64,000 bases of DNA from Bradyrhizobium manausense. GTDB taxonomy: Bacteria; Pseudomonadota; Alphaproteobacteria; Rhizobiales; Xanthobacteraceae. A program made the translations under genes and the position numbers. Each line of letters opens with the position of its first letter. Position 1 is the first letter of the stretch. Under the pieces are notes generated by a model. The model was given only the letters and a program-made list of their open reading frames with translations. It searched no databases and was not told where the DNA came from. The stretch spans positions 124,001 through 188,000 of the forward strand of contig NZ_JAFCLG010000001.1 in assembly GCF_018129685.1 (NCBI RefSeq). Reading direction: 5' to 3'. Positions 1-10,723 of the stretch are shown piece by piece.

Positions 1-602
1 CGCAGATGGTCTCCTACGAAGTCTCGATCGGCTTCGTCATCATCACGGTGCTGCTCTGCGCCGGCACGCTGAACCTCTCGGCCGTGGTCGAGGCCCAGCA
101 CGTCCGGGGCCTTGCCAGCCTGATCGGGCTGCCGCAGCTCACCATCCTGAACTGGTACGTCTGGCCGCTGTTCCCGATGTTCGTGGTGTTCTACGTCTCG
201 GCGCTGGCGGAAACCAACCGTCCGCCCTTCGACCTCGTCGAGGCGGAATCCGAGCTCGTCGCAGGCTTCATGGTCGAGTACGGCTCGACGCCGTATTTGC
301 TGTTCATGCTCGGCGAATACGTCGCGATCGTCACGATGTGCGCTATGGCGACCATCCTGTTTCTCGGAGGCTGGCTGCCGCCGGTGGACCTGCCGCCCTT
401 CAACTGGGTGCCGGGGATCATCTGGTTCTCGCTCAAAGTGTTCTTCATGTTCTTCCTGTTCGCGATGGCAAAGGCGATCGTGCCGCGCTACCGCTACGAC
501 CAATTGATGCGCCTCGGCTGGAAGGTGTTCCTGCCGCTGTCGCTGGCGATGGTGGTCGTGGTGGCCGGCGTGCTGCAATTCGCCGGCATCGCGCCGAAGT
601 GA
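1..602 (+). CDS. nuoH: NADH-quinone oxidoreductase subunit H, 3' part
   Basis: This is the C-terminal part (about 199 residues) of the complex I membrane subunit that joins the peripheral arm to the proton-pumping arm and helps form the quinone site. The reading frame is open at the left edge of the window, so the start lies outside. Visible are several hydrophobic spans and the conserved stretch [20 protein letters not shown], which is diagnostic for NuoH and forms part of the quinone-facing acidic loop. The stop is followed after 8 bases by nuoI, the normal order in this operon. Identification is secure; only the missing N-terminus limits it. Confidence 0.97.
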   Translation, partial: QMVSYEVSIGFVIITVLLCAGTLNLSAVVEAQHVRGLASLIGLPQLTILNWYVWPLFPMFVVFYVSALAETNRPPFDLVEAESELVAGFMVEYGSTPYLLFMLGEYVAIVTMCAMATILFLGGWLPPVDLPPFNWVPGIIWFSLKVFFMFFLFAMAKAIVPRYRYDQLMRLGWKVFLPLSLAMVVVVAGVLQFAGIAPK

Positions 603-610
603 GGGCTGTC

Positions 611-1105
611 ATGGGTATCAACATCAACGCCACTGCACGCTCGCTTCTGCTGTCGGAATTCGTTTCGGCGTTCTTCCTCGCCATGCGCTATTTCTTCCAG
701 CCGAAGCCGACGCTGAACTATCCGTTCGAGAAGGGCCCGATCTCGCCGCGCTTCCGCGGGGAGCATGCGCTGCGCCGCTATCCCAACGGCGAAGAGCGCT
801 GCATCGCCTGCAAGCTGTGCGAGGCGATCTGCCCGGCGCAGGCCATCACCATCGAGGCCGGCCCGCGCCGCAACGACGGCACCCGCCGCACCGTGCGCTA
901 CGACATCGACATGGTGAAGTGCATCTATTGCGGCCTCTGCCAGGAGGCCTGTCCGGTCGATGCCATCGTCGAAGGTCCGAACTTCGAGTTCGCGACCGAG
1001 ACCCGCGAGGAACTGTTCTATGACAAGGCCAAGCTGCTCGCCAACGGCGACCGCTGGGAACGCGAGATCGCCAAGGCGATCGAGCTCGATGCGCCGTACC
1101 GGTGA
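611..1105 (+). CDS. nuoI: NADH-quinone oxidoreductase subunit I (2x[4Fe-4S])
   Basis: This ferredoxin-like complex I subunit (164 residues) carries the two [4Fe-4S] clusters N6a and N6b that pass electrons toward N2. Two classic motifs are present, [12 protein letters not shown] (Cys 64, 67, 70, 74) and [12 protein letters not shown] (Cys 104, 107, 110, 114). An N-terminal amphipathic segment probably anchors it to the membrane arm. The ATG at 611 was chosen over the much longer upstream frame because the upstream part overlaps nuoH and the 164-residue length fits the family. It sits between nuoH and nuoJ in the standard order. Confidence 0.98.
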   Translation: MGININATARSLLLSEFVSAFFLAMRYFFQPKPTLNYPFEKGPISPRFRGEHALRRYPNGEERCIACKLCEAICPAQAITIEAGPRRNDGTRRTVRYDIDMVKCIYCGLCQEACPVDAIVEGPNFEFATETREELFYDKAKLLANGDRWEREIAKAIELDAPYR

Positions 1106-1114
1106 GATGAGAAC

Positions 1115-1753
1115 ATGATCCTTCCCGCGCTGTTCTTCTATCTCTTCGCCGGCGTCTGCGTCGCCTCGGCGGTGATGGTGATTGTCTCGCGCAATCCCGT
1201 GCACTCCGTGCTGTACCTGATCCTGGCCTTCGTCAACGCCTCGGGCCTGTTCGTGCTGATGGGCGCCGAATTCCTCGGGATGATGCTGATCGTCGTCTAT
1301 GTCGGCGCGGTCGCGGTGCTGTTCCTGTTCGTCATCATGATGCTCGACGTCGACTTCCTCGAGCTGCGCGAAGGCTTCATCCAGTACCTGCCGGTGGGTG
1401 TCGTGATCGGCGGCATCTTTTTGTTCGAGCTGCTGCTCACCGTCGGCGCCTGGGTCATCAACCCCGGCGTCAGCAAGACGATTACGGCGCCGATCCCGAC
1501 CAACGTCTCGAACACCGAGGCGCTCGGTCTCGTGCTCTACACGAAGTACATCCACTACTTCCAGCTCTCGGGCATGGTGCTGCTGGTCGCCATGATCGGC
1601 GCCATCGTGCTGACGCTGCGCCACAAGGCGAGCGTCAAGCGGCAGGACATCAACGTTCAGAACGCTCGCACGCCCGAGATGGCGATGGCGATGCGAAAGG
1701 TCGCGCCGGGGCAGGGGCTCCAGGATGCGGATGCTGCGGAGTGGGTGAAATGA
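1115..1753 (+). CDS. nuoJ: NADH-quinone oxidoreductase subunit J
   Basis: NuoJ is a membrane subunit of complex I (212 residues) with five expected transmembrane helices. It contributes to the central hydrophilic axis near the quinone module. The protein begins with a hydrophobic span and contains the conserved [20 protein letters not shown] segment and the acidic helix [21 protein letters not shown], both typical of the family. The last 33 or so residues are hydrophilic. Its stop overlaps the nuoK start (ATGA), which indicates translational coupling within the nuo operon. Confidence 0.97.
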   Translation: MILPALFFYLFAGVCVASAVMVIVSRNPVHSVLYLILAFVNASGLFVLMGAEFLGMMLIVVYVGAVAVLFLFVIMMLDVDFLELREGFIQYLPVGVVIGGIFLFELLLTVGAWVINPGVSKTITAPIPTNVSNTEALGLVLYTKYIHYFQLSGMVLLVAMIGAIVLTLRHKASVKRQDINVQNARTPEMAMAMRKVAPGQGLQDADAAEWVK

Positions 1754-2058
1754 CGATCGGGCTCGGACATTACCTGGCGGTCGGCGCGATCCTGTTCACG
1801 CTCGGGATCCTCGGCATCTTCCTGAACCGCAAGAACATCATCGTCATCCTGATGTCGATCGAGCTGATCCTGCTCTCGGTCAACATCAACTTGGTGGCAT
1901 TCTCGACCTTCCTCGGCGACATCGTCGGTCAGGTCTTCGCGCTGCTGGTGTTGACCGTTGCGGCCGCTGAAGCTGCGATCGGTCTTGCCATCCTGGTGGT
2001 CTATTTCCGCAACCGCGGCTCGATCGCGGTTGAGGACGTCAATCTGATGAAGGGTTAA
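1750..2058 (+). CDS. nuoK: NADH-quinone oxidoreductase subunit K
   Basis: NuoK is a small complex I membrane subunit (102 residues, three helices) related to MrpC. The glutamates within helices 2 and 3 expected for proton transfer are present, in [19 protein letters not shown] and in [19 protein letters not shown]. The ATG at 1750 is preferred over the in-frame GTG at 1741, because it overlaps the nuoJ stop as ATGA and gives the usual family length. It lies 7 bases before nuoL. Confidence 0.97.
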   Translation: MTIGLGHYLAVGAILFTLGILGIFLNRKNIIVILMSIELILLSVNINLVAFSTFLGDIVGQVFALLVLTVAAAEAAIGLAILVVYFRNRGSIAVEDVNLMKG

Positions 2059-2065
2059 CCCGGCC

Positions 2066-4150
2066 ATGGTCCAGGCAATTGTCTTTCTGCCGCTGCTGGG
2101 CGCCATTCTGGCCGGCCTGATCGCGCTGGTCGGCGCACATGCCCGCAACCCCTCGGGCGACGAAGTCGAGCATCACGGCGATCACGGTCACGGCGACGCG
2201 CATGCCTCAGTCGCTCATGACGACCATGGTCACGACGATCACGCGCATGACGACCATGGCCATGGCCCGGTCGAGCCGGCCGCCGCCGGCTCGCGCGGCG
2301 CCGAGCTGATCACCACGGCGCTGCTGTTCGTGGCGGCGGCGCTGTCCTGGATGACGCTGGTCAATGTCGGCTTCATGCATCAGGAAACCGCCCAGATCCG
2401 GCTGATGCCCTGGATCTTCTCCGGCGACCTCCAGGTCTGGTGGACGCTGCGGGTCGACACGCTCACCGCCGTCATGCTGGTGGTGGTGACGACCGTGTCC
2501 TCGCTCGTGCACCTGTATTCCATCGGCTACATGGACGAGGATCCGAACCGGCCGCGCTTCTTCGGCTATCTGTCGCTGTTCACCTTCGCCATGCTGATGC
2601 TGGTGACGGCTGACAACCTCGTGCAGCTGTTCTTCGGCTGGGAAGGCGTGGGTCTGGCGAGCTATCTGCTGATCGGCTTCTGGTACCAGAAGCCGTCGGC
2701 GAACGCGGCCGCGATCAAGGCCTTCGTGGTCAACCGCGTCGGCGATTTCGGCTTCGCGCTCGGCATCTTCGCGATCTTCATGCTGACGAACTCGACCGAT
2801 TTCGAGACGATCTTCCATGCCGCTCCGGGCCTGACCGGCAAGACCATCGACTTCCTCGGCTGGCATGCCGACGCCCTGACCCTGACCTGTCTGCTGCTGT
2901 TCATGGGCGCGATGGGCAAGTCGGCGCAGTTCCTGCTGCACACCTGGTTGCCCGACGCGATGGAAGGCCCGACACCCGTGTCGGCGCTGATCCACGCCGC
3001 GACCATGGTCACCGCCGGCGTGTTCATGGTGGCCCGCCTGTCGCCGCTGTTCGAACTCGCCCCGAACGCGCAGGCCGTCGTGATGTTCTTCGGCGCGACC
3101 ACCGCGTTCTTCGCGGCGACCATCGGTCTCGTCCAGAACGACATCAAGCGCATCGTCGCCTATTCGACCTGTTCGCAGCTCGGCTACATGTTCGTGGCGA
3201 TGGGAGCGGGGGCCTATTCGGTCGGCATGTTCCATCTGTTCACGCACGCCTTCTTCAAGGCGCTGCTGTTCTTAGGCTCCGGCTCGGTGATCTACGCGAT
3301 GCACCACGAGCAGGACATCCGCAACATGGGTGGCCTGTGGAAGAAGATCCCCTATACATTCGCGGTGATGACCGTCGGCACGCTGGCGCTGACCGGCTTC
3401 CCGCTGTTCGCCGGCTACTTCTCCAAGGACGCGATCATCGAGGCCGCCTATGCCTCGCACAACCCGTTCTCGACCTACGCCTATCTGCTGACGATCGCGG
3501 CGGCTGGTCTGACCTCGTTCTACTCGTGGCGCCTGATGTTCAAGACCTTCTTCGGCGAACCCCACGATCAGGAGCACTACGAGGCCGCGCATGAGAGCCC
3601 GATCTGGATGCTGATCCCGATTGGCGTGCTGGCCGTCGGCTCGGTCCTCGCCGGCTTCCCGTTCAAGGAGCTGTTCGCCAGCCCCCACGGCGTGGAGGAG
3701 TTCTTCCGCGAGTCCGTGAAGATGAACCCGCATATCCTCGAGGATATGGAGCACATGCCGCCTCTGCTGGGCTGGTTGCCCTTCGTGATGATGGTGGGTG
3801 GCTTCCTGGTGTCCTACACCTTCTACATCCGCAAGCCCTATATCCCCGTTCGGCTCGCGCAGGAGCAGCCGATGCTCTACAAGTTCCTGCTCAACAAGTG
3901 GTACTTCGACGAGCTGTACGACCTCATCTTCGTCCGTCCGGCGAAGTGGATCGGCTACCAGCTCTGGAAGAAGGGCGATGGCTTCATCATCGACGGCTTC
4001 GGCCCCGACGGCATCTCGGCCCGCGTGATGGATGTCACCCGCAACGTCGTGAAGATCCAGACCGGTTATCTCTATCACTACGCATTCGCCATGCTGATCG
4101 GCGCCGCCGGCCTGATCACCTGGTTCATGTTCGGCTTTGGAGGCCAGTAA
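2066..4150 (+). CDS. nuoL: NADH-quinone oxidoreductase subunit L with His-rich loop
   Basis: NuoL is the distal antiporter-like proton-pumping subunit of complex I (694 residues), with the family signatures [19 protein letters not shown] and [20 protein letters not shown]. The C-terminus includes the long lateral region that spans the membrane arm. An unusual feature is a histidine- and aspartate-rich insert at residues 36-66 holding 12 histidines, between the first and second transmembrane segments. That loop should face the periplasm if standard NuoL topology holds. The remainder is a full-length, intact subunit. The gene runs directly into nuoM (stop at 4150, ATG at 4151). Confidence 0.97.
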   Translation: MVQAIVFLPLLGAILAGLIALVGAHARNPSGDEVEHHGDHGHGDAHASVAHDDHGHDDHAHDDHGHGPVEPAAAGSRGAELITTALLFVAAALSWMTLVNVGFMHQETAQIRLMPWIFSGDLQVWWTLRVDTLTAVMLVVVTTVSSLVHLYSIGYMDEDPNRPRFFGYLSLFTFAMLMLVTADNLVQLFFGWEGVGLASYLLIGFWYQKPSANAAAIKAFVVNRVGDFGFALGIFAIFMLTNSTDFETIFHAAPGLTGKTIDFLGWHADALTLTCLLLFMGAMGKSAQFLLHTWLPDAMEGPTPVSALIHAATMVTAGVFMVARLSPLFELAPNAQAVVMFFGATTAFFAATIGLVQNDIKRIVAYSTCSQLGYMFVAMGAGAYSVGMFHLFTHAFFKALLFLGSGSVIYAMHHEQDIRNMGGLWKKIPYTFAVMTVGTLALTGFPLFAGYFSKDAIIEAAYASHNPFSTYAYLLTIAAAGLTSFYSWRLMFKTFFGEPHDQEHYEAAHESPIWMLIPIGVLAVGSVLAGFPFKELFASPHGVEEFFRESVKMNPHILEDMEHMPPLLGWLPFVMMVGGFLVSYTFYIRKPYIPVRLAQEQPMLYKFLLNKWYFDELYDLIFVRPAKWIGYQLWKKGDGFIIDGFGPDGISARVMDVTRNVVKIQTGYLYHYAFAMLIGAAGLITWFMFGFGGQ

Positions 4151-5659
4151 ATGACAACCTGGCCCATCCTATCGGTCACGACCTTCCTGCCGCTGGTCGG
4201 CGCGTTGATCGTTTACCTGAGCCGCGGCGATGACGAGGCGGCCAAGCGCAATTCGCGCTGGATCGCGCTGTGGACCACCATCATCACCTTCGCCGTGTCG
4301 GTGATCCTGGTCATGCGGTTCGATCCGGCGAATGCCGACTTCCAGTTCGTCGAGAAGTCGGCCTGGCTCGCCACCGGCATCACCTACCACATGGGCGTCG
4401 ACGGCATTTCGCTGCCGCTGGTGATCCTGACCACCGCGATCATGCCGTTCTGCATCATCGCGAGCTGGAAGGCGATCACCAACCGCGTCCGCGAATACAT
4501 GATGGCGTTCCTGATCCTGGAAACGCTGATGATCGGCACCTTCTCGGCGCTCGATCTCGTGCTGTTCTACCTGTTCTTCGAAGGCGGCCTGATCCCGATG
4601 TTCCTGATCATCGGCGTGTGGGGCGGCCCGCGCCGGGTCTACGCGTCGTTCAAGTTCTTCCTCTATACGCTGCTCGGCTCGGTGCTGATGCTGCTCGCCA
4701 TCATGGCGCTGTACTGGAACGGCGGCACCACCGACATCCCGGCCCTGATGCACACCGCCGTGCCGCGGTCGTTGCAGACCTGGGCCTGGCTGGCCTTCTT
4801 CGCTTCCTTCGCGGTGAAGATGCCGATGTGGCCGGTGCACACCTGGCTCCCCGACGCGCACGTCGAGGCGCCGACGGCGGGCTCCGTGGTTCTCGCCGCG
4901 ATCCTCTTGAAGATGGGCGGCTACGGCTTCCTGCGCTTCTCGCTGCCGATGTTCCCGCTGGCCTCGCATGACTTCGCGCCGCTGGTCTTCACGATGTCCG
5001 CGATTGCCATCATCTACACCTCGCTGGTGGCGTTGATGCAGGAGGACATGAAGAAGCTGATCGCGTACTCGTCGGTCGCGCATATGGGCTTCGTCACCAT
5101 GGGCATCTTCGCCGGCACCATGCAGGGCGTCGCCGGCGGCGTGTTCCAGATGATCTCGCACGGCATCGTCTCCGGCGCGCTGTTCCTTTGCGTCGGCATC
5201 GTCTACGACCGCATGCACACCCGCGAGATCGCGGCCTATGGCGGCCTCGTCAACCGGATGCCGCTCTACGCGCTGACCTTCATGGTCTTCACCATGGCCA
5301 ATGTCGGACTGCCCGGCACGTCGGGCTTCGTCGGCGAGTTCATGACGCTGCTCGGCACCTTCAAGGTCTCGATCCCGACCGCGTTCTTCGCCACCTTCGG
5401 CGTGATCCTGTCGGCGGCCTACGCGCTGTGGCTCTACCGCAAGGTCGTGTTCGGCGCGCTGGTCAAGCCGACGCTGATGAGCATGAAGGATCTCACGTTG
5501 CGCGAATGCGTGACGTTGTTCCCGCTGATCGCGCTGACGATCCTGTTCGGCGTCTATCCGAAGCCGGTGCTGGACATGTCGGCCGCCTCGGTCCAGCAAC
5601 TCGTCAATAATTACAACACCGCTGTGACGGCCGTGAAGGCCGCCGCACTGCTCCAGTGA
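4151..5659 (+). CDS. nuoM: NADH-quinone oxidoreductase subunit M
   Basis: NuoM is the second antiporter-like proton-pumping subunit of complex I (502 residues). The conserved helix [20 protein letters not shown] carries the key glutamate, and [20 protein letters not shown] and [16 protein letters not shown] match the family. Length and hydropathy fit a 14-helix MrpD-like protein. It follows nuoL with no gap and is followed after 22 bases by nuoN, so all three antiporter-like subunits are present and intact. Confidence 0.97.
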   Translation: MTTWPILSVTTFLPLVGALIVYLSRGDDEAAKRNSRWIALWTTIITFAVSVILVMRFDPANADFQFVEKSAWLATGITYHMGVDGISLPLVILTTAIMPFCIIASWKAITNRVREYMMAFLILETLMIGTFSALDLVLFYLFFEGGLIPMFLIIGVWGGPRRVYASFKFFLYTLLGSVLMLLAIMALYWNGGTTDIPALMHTAVPRSLQTWAWLAFFASFAVKMPMWPVHTWLPDAHVEAPTAGSVVLAAILLKMGGYGFLRFSLPMFPLASHDFAPLVFTMSAIAIIYTSLVALMQEDMKKLIAYSSVAHMGFVTMGIFAGTMQGVAGGVFQMISHGIVSGALFLCVGIVYDRMHTREIAAYGGLVNRMPLYALTFMVFTMANVGLPGTSGFVGEFMTLLGTFKVSIPTAFFATFGVILSAAYALWLYRKVVFGALVKPTLMSMKDLTLRECVTLFPLIALTILFGVYPKPVLDMSAASVQQLVNNYNTAVTAVKAAALLQ

Positions 5660-5681
5660 TCGGGCAGGTCAGGATATCGCC

Positions 5682-7118
5682 ATGAGCATTACGACTGCAG
5701 GTTATCAACTGGCGCCGGTGCTGCCCGAGCTCGTGCTCGCGCTCGGCGCCATGGCGCTTCTGATGCTCGGCGCCTATCGCGGGCAGGGGACCACCGGCAC
5801 GGTCACGACGCTGGCGGTGCTGCTCCTGATCGTGGTCGGCGTGCTCGAATACACGCTGCCCGCGGGCAAGCAGGTGACCTTCGGCGGCAGCTTCATCGTC
5901 GACGATTTCGCCCGCTTCATGAAGATACTGGCTCTGGTCGGTTCGGCGGTGACGCTGGTGCTGTCGACCGAGTTCCTGTCGGACCCCTCGCGGCGGATCT
6001 TCGAATACCCGATCCTGGTGCTGCTCTCGACGCTCGGCATGATGGTGCTGATCTCGGCCGGCGATCTGATCACGCTCTATCTTGGCCTCGAACTGATGTC
6101 GCTGGCGCTCTATGTCGTGGCGGCGTCGAACCGCGACAACGCCAAGTCGACCGAAGCCGGCCTGAAATACTTCGTGCTGGGTGCGCTGTCCTCGGGCATG
6201 CTGCTCTATGGCTCGTCGCTGGTCTATGGCTTCACCGGCACCGTCAGCTTCACCGGCATCGCCGCGGCCGCCACCGCCGCGAATGTCGGCCTCGTGTTCG
6301 GCCTGGTGTTCCTGCTCGCCGGCCTCTGCTTCAAGGTCTCGGCCGTGCCGTTCCACATGTGGACGCCTGACGTGTACGAGGGCGCCCCGACGCCGGTCAC
6401 CGCCTTCTTCGCCTCCGCGCCGAAGGTCGCTGCGCTTGCGGTCTTCACCCGCGTCACGCTGACCGCATTCCCGGGCATCGTCTCGCAGTGGCAGCAGATC
6501 CTGGTGTTCGTGGCGATCGCCTCGATGGCGCTGGGCTCGTTCGCCGCGATCGGCCAGAGCAACATCAAGCGCCTGATGGCGTATTCCTCGATCGGCCATA
6601 TGGGCTTTGCGCTGGTCGGCCTTGCCTCCGGCACCGTCGAGGGCGCGCAGGGCGTGCTGATGTACATCGTGATCTATGTCGCGATGACGCTCGGCTCGTT
6701 CTCGGTCATCCTCGCCATGAAGCGCAACGGCCAGGCCGTCGAGCAGATCAGCGATTTCGCAGGCCTGTCGCGCACCAACCCGCTGCTCGCCTTCATGTTC
6801 ATGCTGCTGCTGTTCTCGCTCGCGGGCATTCCGCCGCTCGCCGGCTTTTTCGCCAAATGGTACGTCTTCGTCGCCGCCATCAAGGCGAATTTGTTCACGC
6901 TCGCCGTGATCGGCGTGCTCTCCAGCGTGGTGGGTGCCTACTACTATCTCGCCATCGTCAAGACCATGTATTTTGACGAGCCGGCCGGCCAGATCGATCC
7001 GATGCGCACCGAGGTGAAGACGGTGCTGGCGGTTGCGGGCCTGTTCACGATCCTGTTCGCGCTGTTCGCGGGTCCGTTGGTGAACGTCGCCTCCGCCGCA
7101 GCAAAATCGCTGTTTTAG
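5682..7118 (+). CDS. nuoN: NADH-quinone oxidoreductase subunit N
   Basis: NuoN is the proximal antiporter-like pumping subunit of complex I (478 residues). Recognisable segments are [20 protein letters not shown], which holds the helix-5 glutamate, [19 protein letters not shown], and [18 protein letters not shown]. This is the last gene of the nuo operon here. Its stop at 7118 is one base before the birA start, so birA is probably co-transcribed or translationally coupled. A weak ribosome site (tcaggatatcgcc) precedes the ATG. Confidence 0.97.
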   Translation: MSITTAGYQLAPVLPELVLALGAMALLMLGAYRGQGTTGTVTTLAVLLLIVVGVLEYTLPAGKQVTFGGSFIVDDFARFMKILALVGSAVTLVLSTEFLSDPSRRIFEYPILVLLSTLGMMVLISAGDLITLYLGLELMSLALYVVAASNRDNAKSTEAGLKYFVLGALSSGMLLYGSSLVYGFTGTVSFTGIAAAATAANVGLVFGLVFLLAGLCFKVSAVPFHMWTPDVYEGAPTPVTAFFASAPKVAALAVFTRVTLTAFPGIVSQWQQILVFVAIASMALGSFAAIGQSNIKRLMAYSSIGHMGFALVGLASGTVEGAQGVLMYIVIYVAMTLGSFSVILAMKRNGQAVEQISDFAGLSRTNPLLAFMFMLLLFSLAGIPPLAGFFAKWYVFVAAIKANLFTLAVIGVLSSVVGAYYYLAIVKTMYFDEPAGQIDPMRTEVKTVLAVAGLFTILFALFAGPLVNVASAAAKSLF

Positions 7119-7119
7119 G

Positions 7120-7926
7120 ATGGGGTTCGCGCTCGGTCCTCGTGCGTCAGCGGCGGGCTACAAGCTCGCAGCCTTGGAGCGGACCGGCTCGACCAATGCC
7201 GACGCGATCGAAGCCGCCCGCGCCGGCGAACGCGGCCCGATCTGGTTCGTGACATCAGAGCAGACCGCCGGCCGCGGCCGGCGCCAGCGGCCCTGGATCG
7301 CACCCAAGGGCAATCTCGCCGCCAGCGTCCTCGAAGTCCTCGACGTCGCGCCTGCGGTCGCCGCCACCATCGGTTTTGCCGCGGGGCTCGCCGAGGAGGC
7401 TGCGCTCGAGAAGGTTAGCCTCGAGGCCGCGTTGCGGCTTGGCGAGAACAGGCCGCGTTACACCCTGAAATGGCCGAATGACGTGCTTGCCAATGGCAAG
7501 AAGCTGGTCGGCATCGGCCTCGAGGCTGAAATCGTCGGCGACCGTCTCGCGATCGTGGCCGGCATCGGCACCAACATCGTGGCGGCGCCTGAGGGCACAC
7601 CGATACCGGCCGTGTCGCTCGCAGCCCTCGGCGTCCAGATCAGCGCGGAGGAGTTTTTCTCGGCGCTCTCGGACGCCTGGGTCGAATTCCGCGGCATCTG
7701 GGACAATGGCCGCGGCTTTGCCGAGATCCGCAAGCTGTGGCTGGCGCGCGCCGCGCGCCTGGGCGAGCCGATCGCGATCCACACGGGGACGATGGTGGTG
7801 GAAGGCATTTTTGACACGATCGACGACACCGGCTGCCTGATCGTCCGCACCGCGGAGGGCCGTCGCGTGCCGATCGCGGCAGGCGAGGTGTTCTTCGGCC
7901 CGGTCCGTTCGGTGGGAGCTGCGTGA
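7120..7926 (+). CDS. birA: Biotin--[acetyl-CoA-carboxylase] ligase, monofunctional
   Basis: This enzyme activates biotin with ATP and attaches it to the carrier domain of biotin carboxylases. The 268-residue protein carries the biotin/adenylate loop GRGRRQRPW (residues 51-59), an N-terminal substrate segment with GSTN, and the catalytic KWPNDV followed by KKLVGIGLEAE. A small C-terminal SH3-like domain is present. There is no N-terminal winged helix, so it should not act as a repressor as E. coli BirA does. It is wedged between nuoN (1-base gap) and rnj (overlapping TGATG), which implies co-expression. Confidence 0.93.
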   Translation: MGFALGPRASAAGYKLAALERTGSTNADAIEAARAGERGPIWFVTSEQTAGRGRRQRPWIAPKGNLAASVLEVLDVAPAVAATIGFAAGLAEEAALEKVSLEAALRLGENRPRYTLKWPNDVLANGKKLVGIGLEAEIVGDRLAIVAGIGTNIVAAPEGTPIPAVSLAALGVQISAEEFFSALSDAWVEFRGIWDNGRGFAEIRKLWLARAARLGEPIAIHTGTMVVEGIFDTIDDTGCLIVRTAEGRRVPIAAGEVFFGPVRSVGAA

Positions 7927-9596
7927 TGGCAAGGCCCGACGAACTGGTGTTTGCGCCGCTAGGCGGTGTCGGCGAGATCGGCATGAACCTGTCGATCTAC
8001 GGCCTCGGCAACCGCCAGCAGCGTTCCTGGATGGCGGTCGATCTCGGCGTCTCCTTCGGAGACGAGGAGCATCTGCCCGGCATCGATTTGATCATGCCGG
8101 ACATCTCCTTCCTGGAGAAAGAACGCAAGAACCTGATGGGCCTGGTGCTGACGCACGCCCATGAGGATCATTTCGGCGCCATCATCGACCTCTGGCCAAA
8201 GCTGAAATGCCCGATCTACGCGACGCCGTTCAGCGCGGCGCTGTTCGAGGCCAAGCTTGCGGCCGAGCGTAACGCGCCGAAGATCCCGGTCATGGTGGTG
8301 CCGTCAGGCGGCCGCATCGATATCGGCCCGTTCAATGTCGAGTTCATTCCGGTCGCGCATTCGATTCCCGAGTCGCATGCGCTTGCGATCCACACCGAAG
8401 CCGGCATCGTGCTGCACACCGGCGACTGGAAGATCGACCCGACCCCGATCATCGGCCGCCCGACGGACGAGAGGCGGCTGCGCGAACTGGGCGATGAGGG
8501 CGTGCTCGCCCTGATCGGCGATTCCACCAATGCCGTACGCGACGGCCGCTCGCCGTCCGAAGCCGAGGTCGCCAGGACCATCACAGAGCTCGTGAAGGCC
8601 GCCAAGGGCCGTGTCGCGGTCACGACCTTTGCCTCCAACGTCGCGCGACTGAAGGCCGTGGCCGACGCGGCGCGCGCCGCCGACCGCGAGGTCGTCGTGG
8701 TCGGCCGCGCCATGGAACGCGTGTCGCAGGTCGCCCGCGAGACCGGCTATCTCGACGGCGTGCAGAATTTCCGCTCGACCGATGTCTATGGCCACCTGCC
8801 GCAGGACAAGGTGCTGGCGCTCTGCACCGGCAGCCAGGGCGAGGCCCGGGCCGCGCTGGCGCGCATCGCCAATGACGACCATCCCGAGATCACGCTCAAC
8901 CGCGGAGACTGCGTGATCTTCTCCTCGCGCACCATTCCCGGCAATGAGAAGGCCGTAGGCTCCATCATCAACAATCTGGTCCTGCAGGGCGTCGAGGTCA
9001 TCACCGACCGCGATCACCTGGTCCATGTCTCGGGCCATCCTCGCCGTGACGAACTTCGCGACATGATCTCCTGGGTCAGGCCGCAATTGCTGATCCCCGT
9101 CCACGGCGAGGCCCTGCATCTGCACGAGCATGCCAAACTGGCGCGCGCCGCCGGCGTGCCGCGGGTGCTGGTCATTCGCAACGGCGACCTCGTCAAGCTC
9201 GGTCCCGGCGATCCCGGCATCATCGGCGAGGTGCCGTCGGGCCGGCTCTACAAGGACGGCACCATCCTCGAGGATTCGAAATCCCGCGCGGTGGTCGAGC
9301 GCCGTCGCATGGCGTTCTCCGGCTGCGCCTTCGTCGCCATCGCCATGACCGCGCAGGGCGAGCTGGTCGACGAGCCCGAGGTCGATCTGGTCGGCATTCC
9401 CGAGAAGAACAGGGCGGGCGAGCCTCTCGACGACATCGTCTTCGACGCCGTGATGTCGACGGTCGAGGGCCTGCCGAAGGCGCGCCGGAGAGATCCGGAC
9501 GCGCTGGCTGAATCGGTGCGGCGGGCCGTCCGGGCCGTCATCAACGAACATTGGGGCAAGAAGCCCCCCTGTCTGGTACACGTCCTGACAGTGTAG
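7926..9596 (+). CDS. rnj: Ribonuclease J
   Basis: RNase J is a metallo-beta-lactamase/beta-CASP ribonuclease with 5'-3' exonuclease and endonuclease activity in RNA decay and processing. The 556-residue protein has the zinc motif THAHEDH (residues 76-82), the later GDSTN and VHVSGH beta-CASP motifs, and the C-terminal dimerisation region. The ATG at 7926 overlapping the birA stop was chosen. A GTG at 7923 would add one residue. Rhizobiales use RNase J alongside RNase E, so presence is expected. Confidence 0.94.
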   Translation: MARPDELVFAPLGGVGEIGMNLSIYGLGNRQQRSWMAVDLGVSFGDEEHLPGIDLIMPDISFLEKERKNLMGLVLTHAHEDHFGAIIDLWPKLKCPIYATPFSAALFEAKLAAERNAPKIPVMVVPSGGRIDIGPFNVEFIPVAHSIPESHALAIHTEAGIVLHTGDWKIDPTPIIGRPTDERRLRELGDEGVLALIGDSTNAVRDGRSPSEAEVARTITELVKAAKGRVAVTTFASNVARLKAVADAARAADREVVVVGRAMERVSQVARETGYLDGVQNFRSTDVYGHLPQDKVLALCTGSQGEARAALARIANDDHPEITLNRGDCVIFSSRTIPGNEKAVGSIINNLVLQGVEVITDRDHLVHVSGHPRRDELRDMISWVRPQLLIPVHGEALHLHEHAKLARAAGVPRVLVIRNGDLVKLGPGDPGIIGEVPSGRLYKDGTILEDSKSRAVVERRRMAFSGCAFVAIAMTAQGELVDEPEVDLVGIPEKNRAGEPLDDIVFDAVMSTVEGLPKARRRDPDALAESVRRAVRAVINEHWGKKPPCLVHVLTV

Positions 9597-9639
9597 ACGA
9601 GGCGTGGTCTTGCGGATCACGCCCTGAGGGAGAAGAAGC

Positions 9640-10044
9640 ATGCTGGGTCGCCTCAACCACGTCGCGATCGCGACCAGGGACGCCGTCAAGTCCGCCAAGA
9701 TCTACGGCGCAGCGTTCGGTGCGCAGATCTCGGAAGCCGTGCCGCTGCCCGAGCATGGCGTCATTACCGTGTTTGCGACGCTGCCCAACACCAAGATCGA
9801 GTTCATCGAGCCGCTCGGCGAGGCCTCGCCAATCGCAAAGTTCATCGAGCGCAACCCCGACGGCGGCATCCACCATGTCTGCTACGAGGTCGTCGACATC
9901 ATCGCCTCGCGGGATACGCTGGTGAAGGAGGGCGCCCGCGTGCTCGGCGACGGCGTGCCGAAGATCGGCGCCCACGGCAAGCCGGTGCTGTTCCTGCATC
10001 CGAAGGATTTTTCCGGCGCGCTGGTCGAAATCGAGCAGGCGTAA
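9640..10044 (+). CDS. mce: Methylmalonyl-CoA epimerase
   Basis: This VOC-fold enzyme (134 residues) interconverts (2S)- and (2R)-methylmalonyl-CoA, linking propionyl-CoA carboxylase to methylmalonyl-CoA mutase. Metal ligands fit the family: His7 in GRLNHVAIA, His79 in GGIHHVCYEV, and a glutamate near residue 130 in GALVEIEQA. A strong ribosome site (gagggagaagaag) precedes the ATG. It is followed by the DUF1467 gene, a common alphaproteobacterial pairing. Identification is by motif and length. Confidence 0.92.
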   Translation: MLGRLNHVAIATRDAVKSAKIYGAAFGAQISEAVPLPEHGVITVFATLPNTKIEFIEPLGEASPIAKFIERNPDGGIHHVCYEVVDIIASRDTLVKEGARVLGDGVPKIGAHGKPVLFLHPKDFSGALVEIEQA

Positions 10045-10052
10045 ACCGGATC

Positions 10053-10328
10053 ATGGCCATCCAGATCTCAACCGCCCTCGCGATCTACTTCGTCATCTGG
10101 TGGATCGCGCTGTTCTTGACGCTGCCGTTCGGCGTGCGCAGCCAGCACGAGGACGGCGTCGGCGCGCCTGGCACCGACCCCGGCGCACCCATCCTGACTG
10201 GCATGAAGCGCAAGCTGATCTGGACCACGATCATCTCCGCGATCATCTACGGCCTCGGCATTGCGGCCTATCACGCCGGCTATCTCTCGCTCGAGCGCCT
10301 GACGAAGTTGATGGGAATGCCGTTCTAG
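10053..10328 (+). CDS. DUF1467 family inner-membrane protein
   Basis: This is a 91-residue protein with two clear transmembrane helices (about residues 6-26 and 53-75) joined by a polar loop containing FGVRSQHEDGVGAPGTDPGA. That pattern identifies the DUF1467 family, which in alphaproteobacteria often lies next to mce and proS. No biochemical function is established. It starts 8 bases after mce and is probably in the same transcript. In this window it marks the left edge of the accessory stretch, since proS appears only at 33969. Confidence 0.85.
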   Translation: MAIQISTALAIYFVIWWIALFLTLPFGVRSQHEDGVGAPGTDPGAPILTGMKRKLIWTTIISAIIYGLGIAAYHAGYLSLERLTKLMGMPF

Positions 10329-10359
10329 TTTTTGCGTTGCGTCTTGTTGGGGGGAACGA

Positions 10360-10707
10360 ATGACTTTTCAAAGGATCGTCGTCGCGCTTCTGGTGCTTGT
10401 CATCGCCGGCCTCGGCGGCATCGGTTATGTCGAGTGGACGATGGCTGTGCAGGTGCGAACGCTGAAGGCGTTCGTCGAGGGCTACGTGTTCAACGAAGCC
10501 GTGCTGGCCTGCGAGCAGGCCAAGAGCTCGACGCCGTTCAAATGGAACGGCGGAAAAAGCACGTCCATCATAGGCCTGAACTCGGTCAAGCTGGATAAAT
10601 ACACCGTCAGCGCCAGCTACACATTGGTGGCGGACGGCGTTTATTGTGATTACGATCCCATCAAAAGAAAGGCCGAGATCGGCTCGAGCTTCCTGGAGCG
10701 GGAGTAA
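10360..10707 (+). CDS. Hypothetical membrane-anchored protein
   Basis: I do not recognise this 115-residue protein. It starts after a strong ribosome site (ggggggaacga) and has one N-terminal hydrophobic segment (about residues 6-28), either a signal anchor or an uncleaved signal peptide. A polar domain of about 85 residues follows, with two cysteines (in LACEQAK and VYCDYD) that could form a disulfide outside the membrane. It stands alone between the housekeeping block and mtnK. Coding is supported by the ribosome site and codon use. Confidence 0.65.
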   Translation: MTFQRIVVALLVLVIAGLGGIGYVEWTMAVQVRTLKAFVEGYVFNEAVLACEQAKSSTPFKWNGGKSTSIIGLNSVKLDKYTVSASYTLVADGVYCDYDPIKRKAEIGSSFLERE

Positions 10708-10723
10708 CGATCGGCCCATACAG

